From assembly GCA_945871955.1 (NCBI GenBank), contig CAMBXR010000016.1, forward strand, positions 1 to 46,175: DNA of 46,175 nucleotides, in the 5' to 3' direction. The notes beneath the pieces were generated by a model. It saw only the letters and a program-made list of their open reading frames with translations. It was not told where the DNA came from and did not search any database. Below, one piece after another: positions 35,958 to 44,549 of the stretch. The translations under genes were made by a program, and so were the position numbers. The DNA is from an uncultured Clostridium sp. (GTDB taxonomy: Bacteria; Bacillota; Clostridia; Peptostreptococcales; Peptostreptococcaceae). Position 1 is the first letter of the stretch. Each line of letters opens with the position of its first letter.

Positions 35958-35986
35958 ATTATATTTTTATTAAGATAAATTATCAA
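35958..35986 (-). promoter_or_regulatory. Sigma-A promoter of the gcv riboswitch transcript
   Basis: TTGATA (35981-35986) and TATAAT (35958-35963) on the minus strand are spaced by 17 bp and placed just upstream of the first aptamer. Confidence 0.75.
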
Positions 35987-36033
35987 CCTTTTTTGGTAAT
36001 AAATCTTACTTTTTTGTTGTTAAATTGTTTTCA

Positions 36034-36879
36034 CTAATAACATATTTTACAAGACTCATATCCTTTTGATTTAGCTTGTGACTCAGTCATTTTAATAGAA
36101 CCTTTCATTCCATGAGCATTAGAAGAAGAATGGTATTTATTTGAGCTGGAATTTCCTCCATTCGCATATACAGTTTGATTACTATTATTTTGAGGTGTAT
36201 TGATATTAGATGTATATTGTGTTGTACCACCATTATTATATGCATCCACATCAAATCCTTTATCTGTAACGTATCCTGATACTGACCATATATTTAGCTT
36301 TTTAGATTTTGCTTTATCCTGAACATCATACAATCTATCAAGGTGTCTTCTTTGAGAATAGATATATCCAACTCTTGCTAAACCTTTTTCTACCATTGTT
36401 TCATTAAACATTTTCCACTCATTATCATCTTTGCTATAATACCATAAATAGCATAAATGTCTATCGTATTTATCAGTTTTATCTCCATCATCATATTCAA
36501 GATATACCTTATCTCCCTCTTGAAGTAACTCTTTAGCAAAATTTGATGCATCCATTGAATATGGTTGAGGATCCACACCAGGTTTAACAGATTCAGGAGT
36601 ATCTATTAATAATAATCTTAGTGTGACAATTTCTCCAGAACCTTTTAATTTCACCTTTACAGTATCTCCATCTACTACTCTTTCTACAGAAGCTTCTTCT
36701 GAGTCCTTCGGTAATGTGCTATTGTTTAAAGCATTATAATTATCATTTGTTTCTTGGTTAGTATTAGATATTGTTCCTGATATAACTGTATTACTAGAAC
36801 ATCCCCCAAAGAATAATGATAAAGACAATGTTCCTACTACTAATAATGATTTAAATTTCTTTGTGTTAAGTAATTTCAT
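36034..36879 (-). CDS. Thermonuclease-family lipoprotein
   Basis: The 281-residue protein has a signal peptide ending in lipobox FGGC, so it is an outer-face lipoprotein. A staphylococcal-nuclease-like domain (~60-205) has VDGDTVKV, the arginine/aspartate segment LRLLLIDTPE, the second arginine in YDRHLCYLW and the closing KKLNIW, so the catalytic set looks complete. A Ser/Asn-rich linker precedes a short C-terminal module (MTESQAKSKGYESCKIC) with CxxC, as in some YokF-type nucleases and possibly metal-binding. It likely degrades extracellular DNA or RNA for nutrients. SD GGAGAGAG. Confidence 0.9.
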   Translation of the reverse strand: MKLLNTKKFKSLLVVGTLSLSLFFGGCSSNTVISGTISNTNQETNDNYNALNNSTLPKDSEEASVERVVDGDTVKVKLKGSGEIVTLRLLLIDTPESVKPGVDPQPYSMDASNFAKELLQEGDKVYLEYDDGDKTDKYDRHLCYLWYYSKDDNEWKMFNETMVEKGLARVGYIYSQRRHLDRLYDVQDKAKSKKLNIWSVSGYVTDKGFDVDAYNNGGTTQYTSNINTPQNNSNQTVYANGGNSSSNKYHSSSNAHGMKGSIKMTESQAKSKGYESCKICY

Positions 36880-36993
36880 GTCTCTCTCCTTAATATTTTT
36901 TACATCATTCTACATTATACTTAATTTTATAATATAAGTATAACTTTTTTATAAGAAATACTAAATAAAATTTAATAAAAAATGAGCCTAAAA

Positions 36994-37506
36994 TTAATTA
37001 GACTCTTTATGTTGTTGATTATAATTATCAAAATTTTCTTTTAAATTAATCAAAAACTTATCCATATCTCTTCTTATTTGACTAACTGATGTAGATGTAT
37101 CTAAAGTTAATATGGAATTATCTTTCATATATATTGTAAGTTTATAAGCCTCATAATAATAATTAACAGGGTCATCCACTTCTTCTAATTTCATATCTAA
37201 TATATCTTTATATGATATATCATGTATTTTCCCCTGAAAATTTTCATCCATAAATGCTATTTTTATATTAGAGTCATCAGACAAAATTATTTTAAATTTA
37301 TCTATTATAGAATTATTTCTGCCTATAAAATGACTATTTTTTAAAGAAAACAATTCATGAACATAAATCTTTTTCTGTATATCCAAATCAGTTTCTTTCT
37401 TTATAAATTCAATAAAGTTTCTCATATCTTTTTCATCTAATTTATCAGTATTTAAATAAATTGCATCTTTAAAATAAACATTATCAATTATATGATCTAA
37501 TTTCAT
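36994..37506 (-). CDS. Hypothetical cytosolic protein
   Basis: I do not recognise this 170-residue protein. It has no signal or TM segment. The middle (KFKIILSDDSNIKIAFMDE ... KDILDMKLEEV ... YKLTIYMKDNSILTLDT) alternates short strands in a pattern like a PH-type domain, followed by a C-terminal helix. It is encoded just downstream of the alarmone synthetase (27 bp), so co-transcription is likely. SD GGGGGA. Confidence 0.6.
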   Translation of the reverse strand: MKLDHIIDNVYFKDAIYLNTDKLDEKDMRNFIEFIKKETDLDIQKKIYVHELFSLKNSHFIGRNNSIIDKFKIILSDDSNIKIAFMDENFQGKIHDISYKDILDMKLEEVDDPVNYYYEAYKLTIYMKDNSILTLDTSTSVSQIRRDMDKFLINLKENFDNYNQQHKESN

Positions 37507-37533
37507 AACAAAATCCCCCTAATATTTGTTCCC

Positions 37534-38217
37534 CTATCTACTTTTCACTATCCTATTTTTTATTTTTTCCATACGATTATCAAGGTCTGCGCTGATTTTG
37601 GCACATTCCATCAATTCATTTGCCAATAATTCTGCTTCTTCACCAGGTATATTCTTTTTATAACGTAATTTATGTTCTAAACTAGCCCAAAAGTCCATAG
37701 CTATAGTTCTTAATTGAACTTCTACCTTCATATTTTTCTTTTCATTTTCTAGGAAAATTGGTATCTCTATAATTAAATGCAAACTTCTATATCCACTTTC
37801 TTTTGGATTTTTTATATAATCTTTTATTTCTACTAAAGTAATATCATCCTGTTGTAATAAGCATTCTGATAGTAAATATATATCCTCTGGAAAAGAACAA
37901 ATAACTCTTATCCCTGCAATATCATGTATATTTTTCTCTATTGACTCAACAGTAAATGAATAATCATTTTTCTTTAATTTTTTAGCTATACTTTCTGGTG
38001 ACTTCAATCTAGTCTTTATTGTTTCGATTGGGTTTCTATCATATTGTAGTGAAAATTGCTCATTTAATACTTTAAATTTAGTTTCCACTTCCATAATTGC
38101 ACAACGATAATAAGACATAAGCTGATTAATAGGCATCATATTCCGTTGAAATAAATCTATAATATTATCATCAATTAATTCTTTAAAAAACCTGTCTCTT
38201 ATTTGTTCTTTTATCAT
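37534..38217 (-). CDS. relQ: Small alarmone synthetase (GTP pyrophosphokinase)
   Basis: The 227-residue protein is a single-domain RelA/SpoT-type synthetase without hydrolase, TGS or ACT domains, the size of RelQ/YjbM. Visible elements: LKSPESIAKKLKK, the DIAGIRVIC strand, ESGYRSLHLI G-loop-type segment, and VEVQLRTIAMDFWASLEHKL, all conserved in the family. It makes (p)ppGpp from ATP and GTP/GDP under stress. Cytosolic; SD GGGAGAA. The next gene downstream is a small hypothetical protein. Confidence 0.92.
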   Translation of the reverse strand: MIKEQIRDRFFKELIDDNIIDLFQRNMMPINQLMSYYRCAIMEVETKFKVLNEQFSLQYDRNPIETIKTRLKSPESIAKKLKKNDYSFTVESIEKNIHDIAGIRVICSFPEDIYLLSECLLQQDDITLVEIKDYIKNPKESGYRSLHLIIEIPIFLENEKKNMKVEVQLRTIAMDFWASLEHKLRYKKNIPGEEAELLANELMECAKISADLDNRMEKIKNRIVKSR

Positions 38218-38273
38218 TAATAAATTCTCCCTACATTACAAAAACTTTATACAATTAGTAATTTCATTTATAA

Positions 38274-38918
38274 CTACCACTGTCTACCTTCATCATCTGC
38301 CATGAGATTTGCTGTTATTTCTGGATAAAATACTGAGTAATGATCTAATGTTTCATTTTGAAATACAAATAGTAGCTTATATTTATCTGATATTTTGTAA
38401 CCTATTACCCTTTCGCCAACCACTGTTTTATTTTTATAATCGGGATTTCCAAAATAACTTTCTATATCATTTAAACTTAATTTACCTAATTTTTTATCGT
38501 ATGACCTTATTTCAAATACTTGGTCTCCCTTATTGCAACCAAAAGCAAAGTTATAATTTTTATAATTGTAGTAAATACCTTTTGCATCTGGAACATAATT
38601 ATGTTCTGAAGGTTCTTTGTATATTTCTATTACATCTGAAATATTATCACCAAGTTTCACATTATCACAGTAAATATTAATTCCATTTATACCTTCTTCT
38701 TTTATATATTTCATCATTTTATTCTTATAATTACTGCTTATTTCTTTATCATCTAAATTATTTTGGGTGATTGAACTATCATTTATATATTCTTTTTGTG
38801 AACTTTCCTTCAATGAGTTATCTTCTGTTTTTTCATTTACCTTATTAGTTTGTGCACATCCTGATATAATTAAAGTAAATATTAACATACATGTAATTAT
38901 TCTGGATTTTATATTCAT
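38274..38918 (-). CDS. Hypothetical lipoprotein
   Basis: The protein is about 214 residues; ATG 38918 is chosen for SD GAAAGGAAG and a typical signal peptide (MNIKSRI ... IISGC), with the lipobox at ~residue 20. An acidic, Ser/Asn-rich linker follows. The C-terminal part (LGDNISDVIEIYKEPSEHNY, FEIRSYDKKLGKLSLNDIESYFGNP) resembles small SmpA/BamE-like or DUF4309-type lipoprotein domains. It lies between tRNA-Lys and relQ. Extracytoplasmic; function unknown. Confidence 0.7.
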   Translation of the reverse strand: MNIKSRIITCMLIFTLIISGCAQTNKVNEKTEDNSLKESSQKEYINDSSITQNNLDDKEISSNYKNKMMKYIKEEGINGINIYCDNVKLGDNISDVIEIYKEPSEHNYVPDAKGIYYNYKNYNFAFGCNKGDQVFEIRSYDKKLGKLSLNDIESYFGNPDYKNKTVVGERVIGYKISDKYKLLFVFQNETLDHYSVFYPEITANLMADDEGRQW

Positions 38919-38955
38919 TTTAAACTTCCTTTCATGTATTTTCATAAAAAAAATT

Positions 38956-38988
38956 AAAAACCCCATTGATAATATCAATGGGGTTTTT
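38956..38988 (-). terminator. Terminator after tRNA-Lys
   Basis: AAAAACCCCATTGAT and ATCAATGGGGTTTTT form a perfect 15-bp stem five bases from the tRNA 3' end. T-rich tracts on both strands would also allow it to work in reverse. Confidence 0.85.
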
Positions 38989-38993
38989 CTTAG

Positions 38994-39066
38994 TGACCCA
39001 TCTGGGACTCGAACCCAGGACCCCCTGATTAAGAGTCAGGTGCTCTACCAACTAAGCTAATGAGCC
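38994..39066 (-). tRNA. tRNA-Lys(CTT)
   Basis: The minus strand folds into a complete cloverleaf: acceptor GGCTCAT/ATGGGTC, D-arm with AGTTGGTAGAGC, anticodon arm CCTGA-CTCTTAA-TCAGG giving anticodon CTT, and T-arm GGGTTCGAGTCCC. 73 nt; CCA is not encoded. A terminator follows directly. Confidence 0.95.
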
Positions 39067-39282
39067 AAATATCTAATTACAAGTTAATTATAGTACATAG
39101 TTATACAAAAATCTATATTTTTAATTTTATTATTTATAAAAAATTTCTATAAATATAATACATTGATAGATTTATAAATATTTTCATTTTATGATATAAA
39201 TTTATTTCTAGTTTATTATATCCAGATTTACCTTTTTATACTCATAACTTTATTTAAAAATATAATTTCATTACAATTAAAA
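39067..39282. other. AT-rich intergenic region
   Basis: Between tRNA-Lys and the BMP lipoprotein terminator I see a TATAAT on the minus strand (39087-39092) suited to the tRNA, without a clear -35 partner, and nothing else. Confidence 0.4.
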
Positions 39283-39310
39283 AGCTCCCGTCATTTAAAG
39301 TACGAGAGCT
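39283..39310 (-). terminator. Terminator of the BMP lipoprotein gene
   Basis: AGCTCTCGT and ACGGGAGCT (minus strand) form a stem with one wobble pair followed by TTTTTAATT, 14 bp after the stop. Confidence 0.8.
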
Positions 39311-39324
39311 TATATTATTAATTC

Positions 39325-40359
39325 TTATAAATTTTCTATAAATTTGTTGTATTCTTCTTCAGTTTTTGGAACTGTTATTTCTCCAGATTTTAATTTTTCT
39401 ATTTGTCCATTAACAAAATCTAATATATCTTGTGGAACTAAGTTTTTAGTACTTTCAGGTATTCCTACTGCATCTTCTTCTAAACCATAAGTTGTTGAAG
39501 TTCCACCTTCGAATTTACCTTCAACGAAATCTTTTACTGTTTCAAATATACCAGCATCAACTCTTTTTATAGCTGAAGTTAAAACATTTTCTGGAGCTAA
39601 ATCACTTTGGTCTCTATCTACACCTATTCCGTATTTACCAGCTTCTTTTATAGCTTCTATAGCACCTGTTCCAACATCTCCACCTGCTATAAATATTGTA
39701 TCTGCATTTTTTGATATCATTTGGTTAGCTATTGCTTTACCTTTTGCTTGATCAGTGAAAGAGTTAGCATATTGTGCTTGTATTTCACAGTCAGCATCTG
39801 CAGTTTTTACCCCTGCCATATATCCATATTTAAAAGTATTTATAACTGGTATATCTAATCCACCTATAAATCCAACATTTTTTGTTTCACTCATTTTACC
39901 AGCTATTAATCCTACTAAGTAAGCTGATTGCTCTGCATCAAATAATACTGTTTTTACATTCGATGGTATATTTTCATATGTTTCATCTACCATTAAGAAT
40001 TTTTGTTCTGGGTAGTTTTTAGCTGCTTCTTCTATAGTTGGTGCTAATTTAGGACCTACACCCACAATTAAATCAACTTCTTCATCTACTAATGTTTCAA
40101 CATTTGTTGTATAATCTGCGTCTTGTTTTGATTCTAAGTACTTAACTTCTACTCCTAATTCTTTCTCAGCTCTTTGAAGTCCTTCCCAAGCACTTTGATT
40201 GAATGAGTGGTCATTTACTCCAGCAACGTCTGTTATCATTGCTACTGTATATTTTTCATCTCCATTATTTGAGCTTTCTGAATTTCCTGCACATCCTGTT
40301 AAGAAAGATGTTGATATTATTCCTGCCATTGCAAGTGTTACTAATTTTTTTAATTTCAT
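39325..40359 (-). CDS. BMP-family nucleoside-binding lipoprotein
   Basis: The protein is about 344 residues. ATG 40359 follows SD GGAGGT and starts a lipoprotein signal with lipobox FLTGC. The mature part is a periplasmic-binding-type fold of the basic membrane protein/PnrA family: VAMITDVAGVNDHSFNQSAWEG, KFLMVDETYENIPSNV, FDAEQSAYLVGLIAGKMS, KNVGFIGGLDIPVI, FIAGGDVGTGAIEAIKE. Members deliver nucleosides to an ABC transporter; the permease and ATPase genes are not in the window. The leader carries a PyrR-type site and terminator, so it is probably pyrimidine-controlled, which agrees with nucleoside uptake. Confidence 0.92.
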   Translation of the reverse strand: MKLKKLVTLAMAGIISTSFLTGCAGNSESSNNGDEKYTVAMITDVAGVNDHSFNQSAWEGLQRAEKELGVEVKYLESKQDADYTTNVETLVDEEVDLIVGVGPKLAPTIEEAAKNYPEQKFLMVDETYENIPSNVKTVLFDAEQSAYLVGLIAGKMSETKNVGFIGGLDIPVINTFKYGYMAGVKTADADCEIQAQYANSFTDQAKGKAIANQMISKNADTIFIAGGDVGTGAIEAIKEAGKYGIGVDRDQSDLAPENVLTSAIKRVDAGIFETVKDFVEGKFEGGTSTTYGLEEDAVGIPESTKNLVPQDILDFVNGQIEKLKSGEITVPKTEEEYNKFIENL

Positions 40360-40452
40360 TTGTTGTACCTCCGATGTCTTAAATCTAATTACATAATGAC
40401 ACTTGTACATTTACATATTAAGTATAATTTATACTTATAATTTCCATATAAT

Positions 40453-40485
40453 AAAAAATCCTTTTACCTAAAGAAGATAAAAGGA
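40453..40485 (-). terminator. Attenuator terminator in the BMP leader
   Basis: On the minus strand TCCTTTTA and TAAAAGGA form a stem followed by TTTTTT, about 95 nt before the lipoprotein start codon and after the PyrR-type site. Confidence 0.75.
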
Positions 40486-40542
40486 CGATTACATTCTAAT
40501 TCAAAATAACAAATATACTTTATATATGTAACTATTCTTTTT

Positions 40543-40556
40543 AGCCTCTCTGGACT
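40543..40556 (-). promoter_or_regulatory. PyrR-type RNA binding site
   Basis: The minus strand reads AGTCCAGAGAGGCT, preceded by TTTAAATT and followed by AAAAAGAA. This matches the anti-antiterminator loop bound by PyrR in pyrimidine attenuators. With a terminator downstream it should reduce transcription when UMP is abundant. Confidence 0.8.
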
Positions 40557-40588
40557 AATTTAAAGCATCAATATTTAATTCTTTAGAT

Positions 40589-40617
40589 AGTATAATATAG
40601 CTTTTTTTATGTGTCAA
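40589..40617 (-). promoter_or_regulatory. Sigma-A promoter of the BMP lipoprotein gene
   Basis: TTGACA (40612-40617) and TATACT (40589-40594) on the minus strand with a 17-bp spacer; the transcript would begin just upstream of the PyrR-type site. Confidence 0.85.
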
Positions 40618-40637
40618 TATTTTTTTATATAATTATT

Positions 40638-40673
40638 AAAAAAGAGCTTATCACCTTAGTGAAAGCTCTTTTT
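40638..40673 (-). terminator. Terminator downstream of the secreted-protein gene
   Basis: AAAGAGCTT (41-49 of 40600s) pairs with AAGCTCTTT across TATCACCTTAGTGA, which itself pairs internally; TTTTTT follows on the minus strand. Confidence 0.8.
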
Positions 40674-40687
40674 GTATAAAATCTATC

Positions 40688-41272
40688 TTATTGTAATAGT
40701 TCAAAATATCCTGATGGATGGAATAAATAAATATTTCCACTATCTTTGTCTACTAAGTATGCCATATCAGTTTCTATATTTGGTAAGAATACATATCCTT
40801 TTATACCTTTTTCTTTTATTGCCTCAAAAGTATTTTCATCACCTTGGTATGTATAAGTAAAGTCACCTTCTTCAACATCTTTTATATATTTATTTAAAAC
40901 TGCTTCAGCTTCTTCTTTAGACATTGCAGCGTCTTCTTTTTCTTCATCAACTATATTTTCTTCTTTTATATCATCTTTAGTATTTATTACTTCTTCAGCA
41001 GTTTCTTGTTGTATTACTGCTTCTTTAGTAGTTTCTTCCTCAATCATAACTTCCTTAACAGGAGTTTTTTCATTATCTATGTCATTTGTTTGTGCTGTTT
41101 TATCATTGTTTTTATCTGTTACTTCTACTTTTTCATTTTTAACAACTTGTTCAGCTTTAGCTGGCGCAGAAGTTGTTTGTGCTACATCTGGTTCACTTAC
41201 TGCATTTGTTATTGGAGTTACTAATAAAGCTCCAGTTAATAATAATGATATTGCTATAATTCCTTTTTTCAT
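40688..41272 (-). CDS. Secreted hypothetical protein with acidic linker
   Basis: The protein is about 194 residues; ATG 41272 follows SD GAGGAAG at eight bases. A Sec signal peptide (MKKGIIAISLLLTGALLV ... TNA) is followed by a long low-complexity region rich in Glu, Lys, Thr and Val (~25-115), then a compact C-terminal domain with KEEAEAVLNKYIKDV, GYVFLPNI, AYLVDKDSGNIYLF and GYFELLQ. The last part looks like a small alpha/beta fold. No anchor motif is seen, so it is probably released or loosely wall-associated. Not recognised further. Confidence 0.65.
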   Translation of the reverse strand: MKKGIIAISLLLTGALLVTPITNAVSEPDVAQTTSAPAKAEQVVKNEKVEVTDKNNDKTAQTNDIDNEKTPVKEVMIEEETTKEAVIQQETAEEVINTKDDIKEENIVDEEKEDAAMSKEEAEAVLNKYIKDVEEGDFTYTYQGDENTFEAIKEKGIKGYVFLPNIETDMAYLVDKDSGNIYLFHPSGYFELLQ

Positions 41273-41421
41273 CTTCAACACTTCCTCATAATCTCATAAT
41301 ATTAGTTCTTTTATTAATTTATATTATTATGATATCATTGAGGCCTTGAAAATTAAAGTTACACCCTTGTTACTTTGGATTACAAAAAGATAACATGAAT
41401 AATTACAAGAATGTTACTATT

Positions 41422-43113
41422 TTATAAATTATTTTCAAATTTTATTATATTATCTTCTAAGCTAGGAATTATAGATTCAATACATTTATCTTTAAATGGA
41501 GAAACTAAATTTCCAGTTTTAACGATTTCTAAGAAAGACTGAGTTCCTCCCACTTTGCAAATTCTTAAATAATCTTCCCATCCTTTATCTTTATCTTCGT
41601 CCATTTTCTTAAGGAATTGGAATGCACATATTTGAGCTAAAACATAATCTATATAATAAAATGGATCTTTAAATATATGACCTTGCTTAAAATACCAACA
41701 TCCTTTTTCTAAAATTTTATTGTCTTCATAATCTCTATGTGGTAAGTATTTTTTCTCTAAATCTCTCCATACTTTTTTTCTTTCATCCTTACTCATATCT
41801 GGATTTGAATATATTATATGTTGGAATTCATCTACTACTACACCATAAGGTAAGAACTTTATAGCTGAACATAAATGAGCAAATTTATATTTATTAGTAT
41901 CTTCTTTAAAGAAAACATCCATCCAAGGATAAGTTATAAACTCCATACTCATAGAATGAATTTCACAACTATCTAATGTTGGAAAGTTGATTTCTTGCAT
42001 ATCTATATATCTTGACATATAAAGTTGGAAAGCATGTCCTGCCTCGTGAGTTAATACGTCCATATCTTCACTAGTTCCATTAAAGTTTGAAAATATAAAT
42101 GGAGCTTTGTAGTCTGGTATATAAGTACAATATCCTCCAGCTGATTTATTATGCTTTGTCTCCAAATCCATAAGTTCATTTTCTAGCATAAAGTCAAAGA
42201 ATTCTTTTGTTTCTTTAGATAATTCATTATACATTTTTATTCCATTTTCTATAATGTACTTAGAATCACCTTTTATTGTGGCATTTCCATCTAAGAATTC
42301 TATATTTTCATCAATATAAGTTAGTTTATCTAAATTTAATCTACTTGCTTGTTTTTCATATAATTTATTACAAAGTGGTACAATATATTCTAGTATTTGT
42401 TTTCTTAAATTAACTACCATTTCTGGAGTGTAATCTGTTCTATCCATTCTTATATATCCAAGCTCAACAAAATTATCAAAGTCAAGCTTTTTAGATATAT
42501 TATGTCTTATATGTACTAATTTATCGTAAATATCATCAAATTCATCTTCATGCTCTTCAAAGTAGTTGTAATATAATTGAGATGCTTCTTTTCTTTCATT
42601 TCTATCATCTGATAACATATATTTATATAAACCAGATAAATTTAACTCTTCACCTTTAAAATTAATTTTTGCAGAAGCTAAAAGCTTTGTATACTGAGAC
42701 ATTAACTTATTTTCTTCTTGTAAATCAGAAATTATTTCTGGTGAGAATGATTTTAATGAGTACTCACAAATTTTATAAAACTGCTCACTATAATCCTTTA
42801 TAATATCTTCTTTAAATTTTGAATAAACAATTGCTTTATAAAAATCTGAATTTAGTTCAGTATATAGTGGTCCATGTTCATCCCAGTAATTTTGCTCTTT
42901 ATCATAAAATTCATCTGATACATCTATACTATTTCTTATGGAAGCTAATGTGGACATAGTTTCAATATGCTTTCTAATATTATTTAGATCCATAATATAT
43001 CCGTGCTGCTCCTCATAAGTTTTAGCTTCATTTATTTTATTTACTAAGTCTAAAAATAATTTTTTTACTTCATCATAGTTAGGTCTTTCATATTTATAGT
43101 CTTTAAATTTCAT
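41422..43113 (-). CDS. pepF: M3-family oligoendopeptidase (PepF-like)
   Basis: The 563-residue cytosolic zinc metallopeptidase carries the M3 motif THEAGHAFQLYMS (HExxH) and the third zinc ligand in CEIHSMSMEF about 25 residues later. The long helical N-terminal half, NFDNFVELGY segment and C-terminal GTQSFLEIVKTGNLVSPF agree with PepF-type oligoendopeptidases. They cut short peptides, including signal-peptide fragments. Length is near normal. SD AGGAGGA. Confidence 0.93.
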   Translation of the reverse strand: MKFKDYKYERPNYDEVKKLFLDLVNKINEAKTYEEQHGYIMDLNNIRKHIETMSTLASIRNSIDVSDEFYDKEQNYWDEHGPLYTELNSDFYKAIVYSKFKEDIIKDYSEQFYKICEYSLKSFSPEIISDLQEENKLMSQYTKLLASAKINFKGEELNLSGLYKYMLSDDRNERKEASQLYYNYFEEHEDEFDDIYDKLVHIRHNISKKLDFDNFVELGYIRMDRTDYTPEMVVNLRKQILEYIVPLCNKLYEKQASRLNLDKLTYIDENIEFLDGNATIKGDSKYIIENGIKMYNELSKETKEFFDFMLENELMDLETKHNKSAGGYCTYIPDYKAPFIFSNFNGTSEDMDVLTHEAGHAFQLYMSRYIDMQEINFPTLDSCEIHSMSMEFITYPWMDVFFKEDTNKYKFAHLCSAIKFLPYGVVVDEFQHIIYSNPDMSKDERKKVWRDLEKKYLPHRDYEDNKILEKGCWYFKQGHIFKDPFYYIDYVLAQICAFQFLKKMDEDKDKGWEDYLRICKVGGTQSFLEIVKTGNLVSPFKDKCIESIIPSLEDNIIKFENNL

Positions 43114-43192
43114 TTTATCCTCCTAAATATTACAATAACTATAATTTATCATACACAATAATTTTTTACAAAATATTTCCACCCTAAATTTA

Positions 43193-44392
43193 TTATCTCG
43201 TAATTTTTCTGGCTAAAGTTGCTGTCCAAACTCCCACCAGAGTAACACCTAAAATCATTTCTATTCCAGAAAATATTACACTATAACCTATAGGAAAAAT
43301 ATCTCCGTAGCCTACAGTTGTAAAAGTAGTTAAACTAAAATAAAAGCAATGTATTAAATCCATATACATTAGTTTTCTCGGTAAATAAGATAATATGTTT
43401 AGATTATAATGTATAATTCTTTCATTTACACAGAGTCCAGAAAACATATAAATAATAGAAAAAATTAGTACTACCTCTAAGGATGAAATAAGAGCAAATG
43501 TAGGCCTTTCACCATATCCACATATATAATAAAATATAGATGACTTTAATTTTTGCAATCCTTTTAAAGATTTTCGCTCTGCACACTTGGCTAAATAATA
43601 ATATTCACCTGAATAGTTAAATAATCTATTTTTCTCAAAAACTGCTGATATACCATTATAAGTTTTAAATATTTTTTCATAGGATGTTTTATCTTTGTTT
43701 TTTAATTTTAATAAATCAAAAAAAGTATCCTCGTTCACCTTACTAACAAATTCATCCTCAAAGTTTAAAATATTTATATCTGTTTTTATTGTTTTCATAG
43801 ATTTTAAATCACAGTCCACAAAAGTTATATTTTCTATAGTACATTCACTTAAAATACCATTTCTTAAATTACTTAATATAAATTTAGTTTCTTTAAATTT
43901 TGTCAAAATAAAAACTATGTTTTTTAAATTACATTTATAAAATGTGCAGTTTTCAAATATAGAATCATTTTTAAATAAAGCTACAATACTTTTTTCATCT
44001 TCAAAATTACAATTTGAAAAATACACATTATTAAATCTACAGTTTTCAAAACTACTACCATAAAAAGTACAGTTTTCAAATTTAATATTATTAAAATCAC
44101 AGTTTTCAAATATATTATAATCAACTTCTTTATTGGAGATGGTTTTGTATATATGTTTTGAATCAAGACTTTTCGTTCCTAATATTTTATTTTTTATATG
44201 AGCAAAAGTATATTTAACTTCTTCCATTTCAAACATATCTTTATTATCTTTATAAAATTCATTTTCTTCATAGTTGTTATTCTTCCTATAATCTTTTTTA
44301 ATACTATTTAGTTTTTCGTCACTTTTAATTAATCTACTTGTCAATTCTATCTTTATTTTATTTCTGTTTTTTTCAAAATCATATATGTGCAT
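43193..44392 (-). CDS. Pentapeptide-repeat potassium channel-like protein
   Basis: The protein is about 399 residues; ATG 44392 is chosen because SD AGGTGAT lies five bases upstream, inside the longer TTG-started frame. After a charged N-terminus comes a pentapeptide-repeat block (~90-205; units such as FENCDFNNIKFENCTFYGSSFEN abbreviated here as F-E-N-C-x) forming a right-handed beta helix, then a helical spacer and two C-terminal TM helices (~295-315 and ~375-395) bracketing the selectivity filter TTVGYGDIFP. It is thus a two-TM potassium channel with a pentapeptide cytoplasmic sensor or assembly domain. The cluster of Phe and Cys in the repeats is striking. Confidence 0.85.
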   Translation of the reverse strand: MHIYDFEKNRNKIKIELTSRLIKSDEKLNSIKKDYRKNNNYEENEFYKDNKDMFEMEEVKYTFAHIKNKILGTKSLDSKHIYKTISNKEVDYNIFENCDFNNIKFENCTFYGSSFENCRFNNVYFSNCNFEDEKSIVALFKNDSIFENCTFYKCNLKNIVFILTKFKETKFILSNLRNGILSECTIENITFVDCDLKSMKTIKTDINILNFEDEFVSKVNEDTFFDLLKLKNKDKTSYEKIFKTYNGISAVFEKNRLFNYSGEYYYLAKCAERKSLKGLQKLKSSIFYYICGYGERPTFALISSLEVVLIFSIIYMFSGLCVNERIIHYNLNILSYLPRKLMYMDLIHCFYFSLTTFTTVGYGDIFPIGYSVIFSGIEMILGVTLVGVWTATLARKITR

Positions 44393-44549
44393 TTTATCAC
44401 CTAAATTCAATTATTTAATATATATTTTTATTTTCAATATTTAAAATCCTTTATTGTCAAATACTTTTATTTTGTAATAATCCATAAATCCTTTTAATAT
44501 GTATTAAATATAAGATTTTACTCCTTTATAAAATTTGGAGGGATACTAT
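44393..44549. other. Divergent intergenic region
   Basis: The two flanking genes face away from each other, so both promoters should lie here. A TTGTCA at about 44454 with AT-rich sequence downstream could be a plus-strand -35, but no convincing -10 is seen. Confidence 0.35.

Noticed and set aside
40453-40617. Purine riboswitch or T-box upstream of the nucleoside-binding lipoprotein
   Set aside because: No conserved purine aptamer loops and no T-box sequence; the AGTCCAGAGAGGCT loop fits PyrR better.
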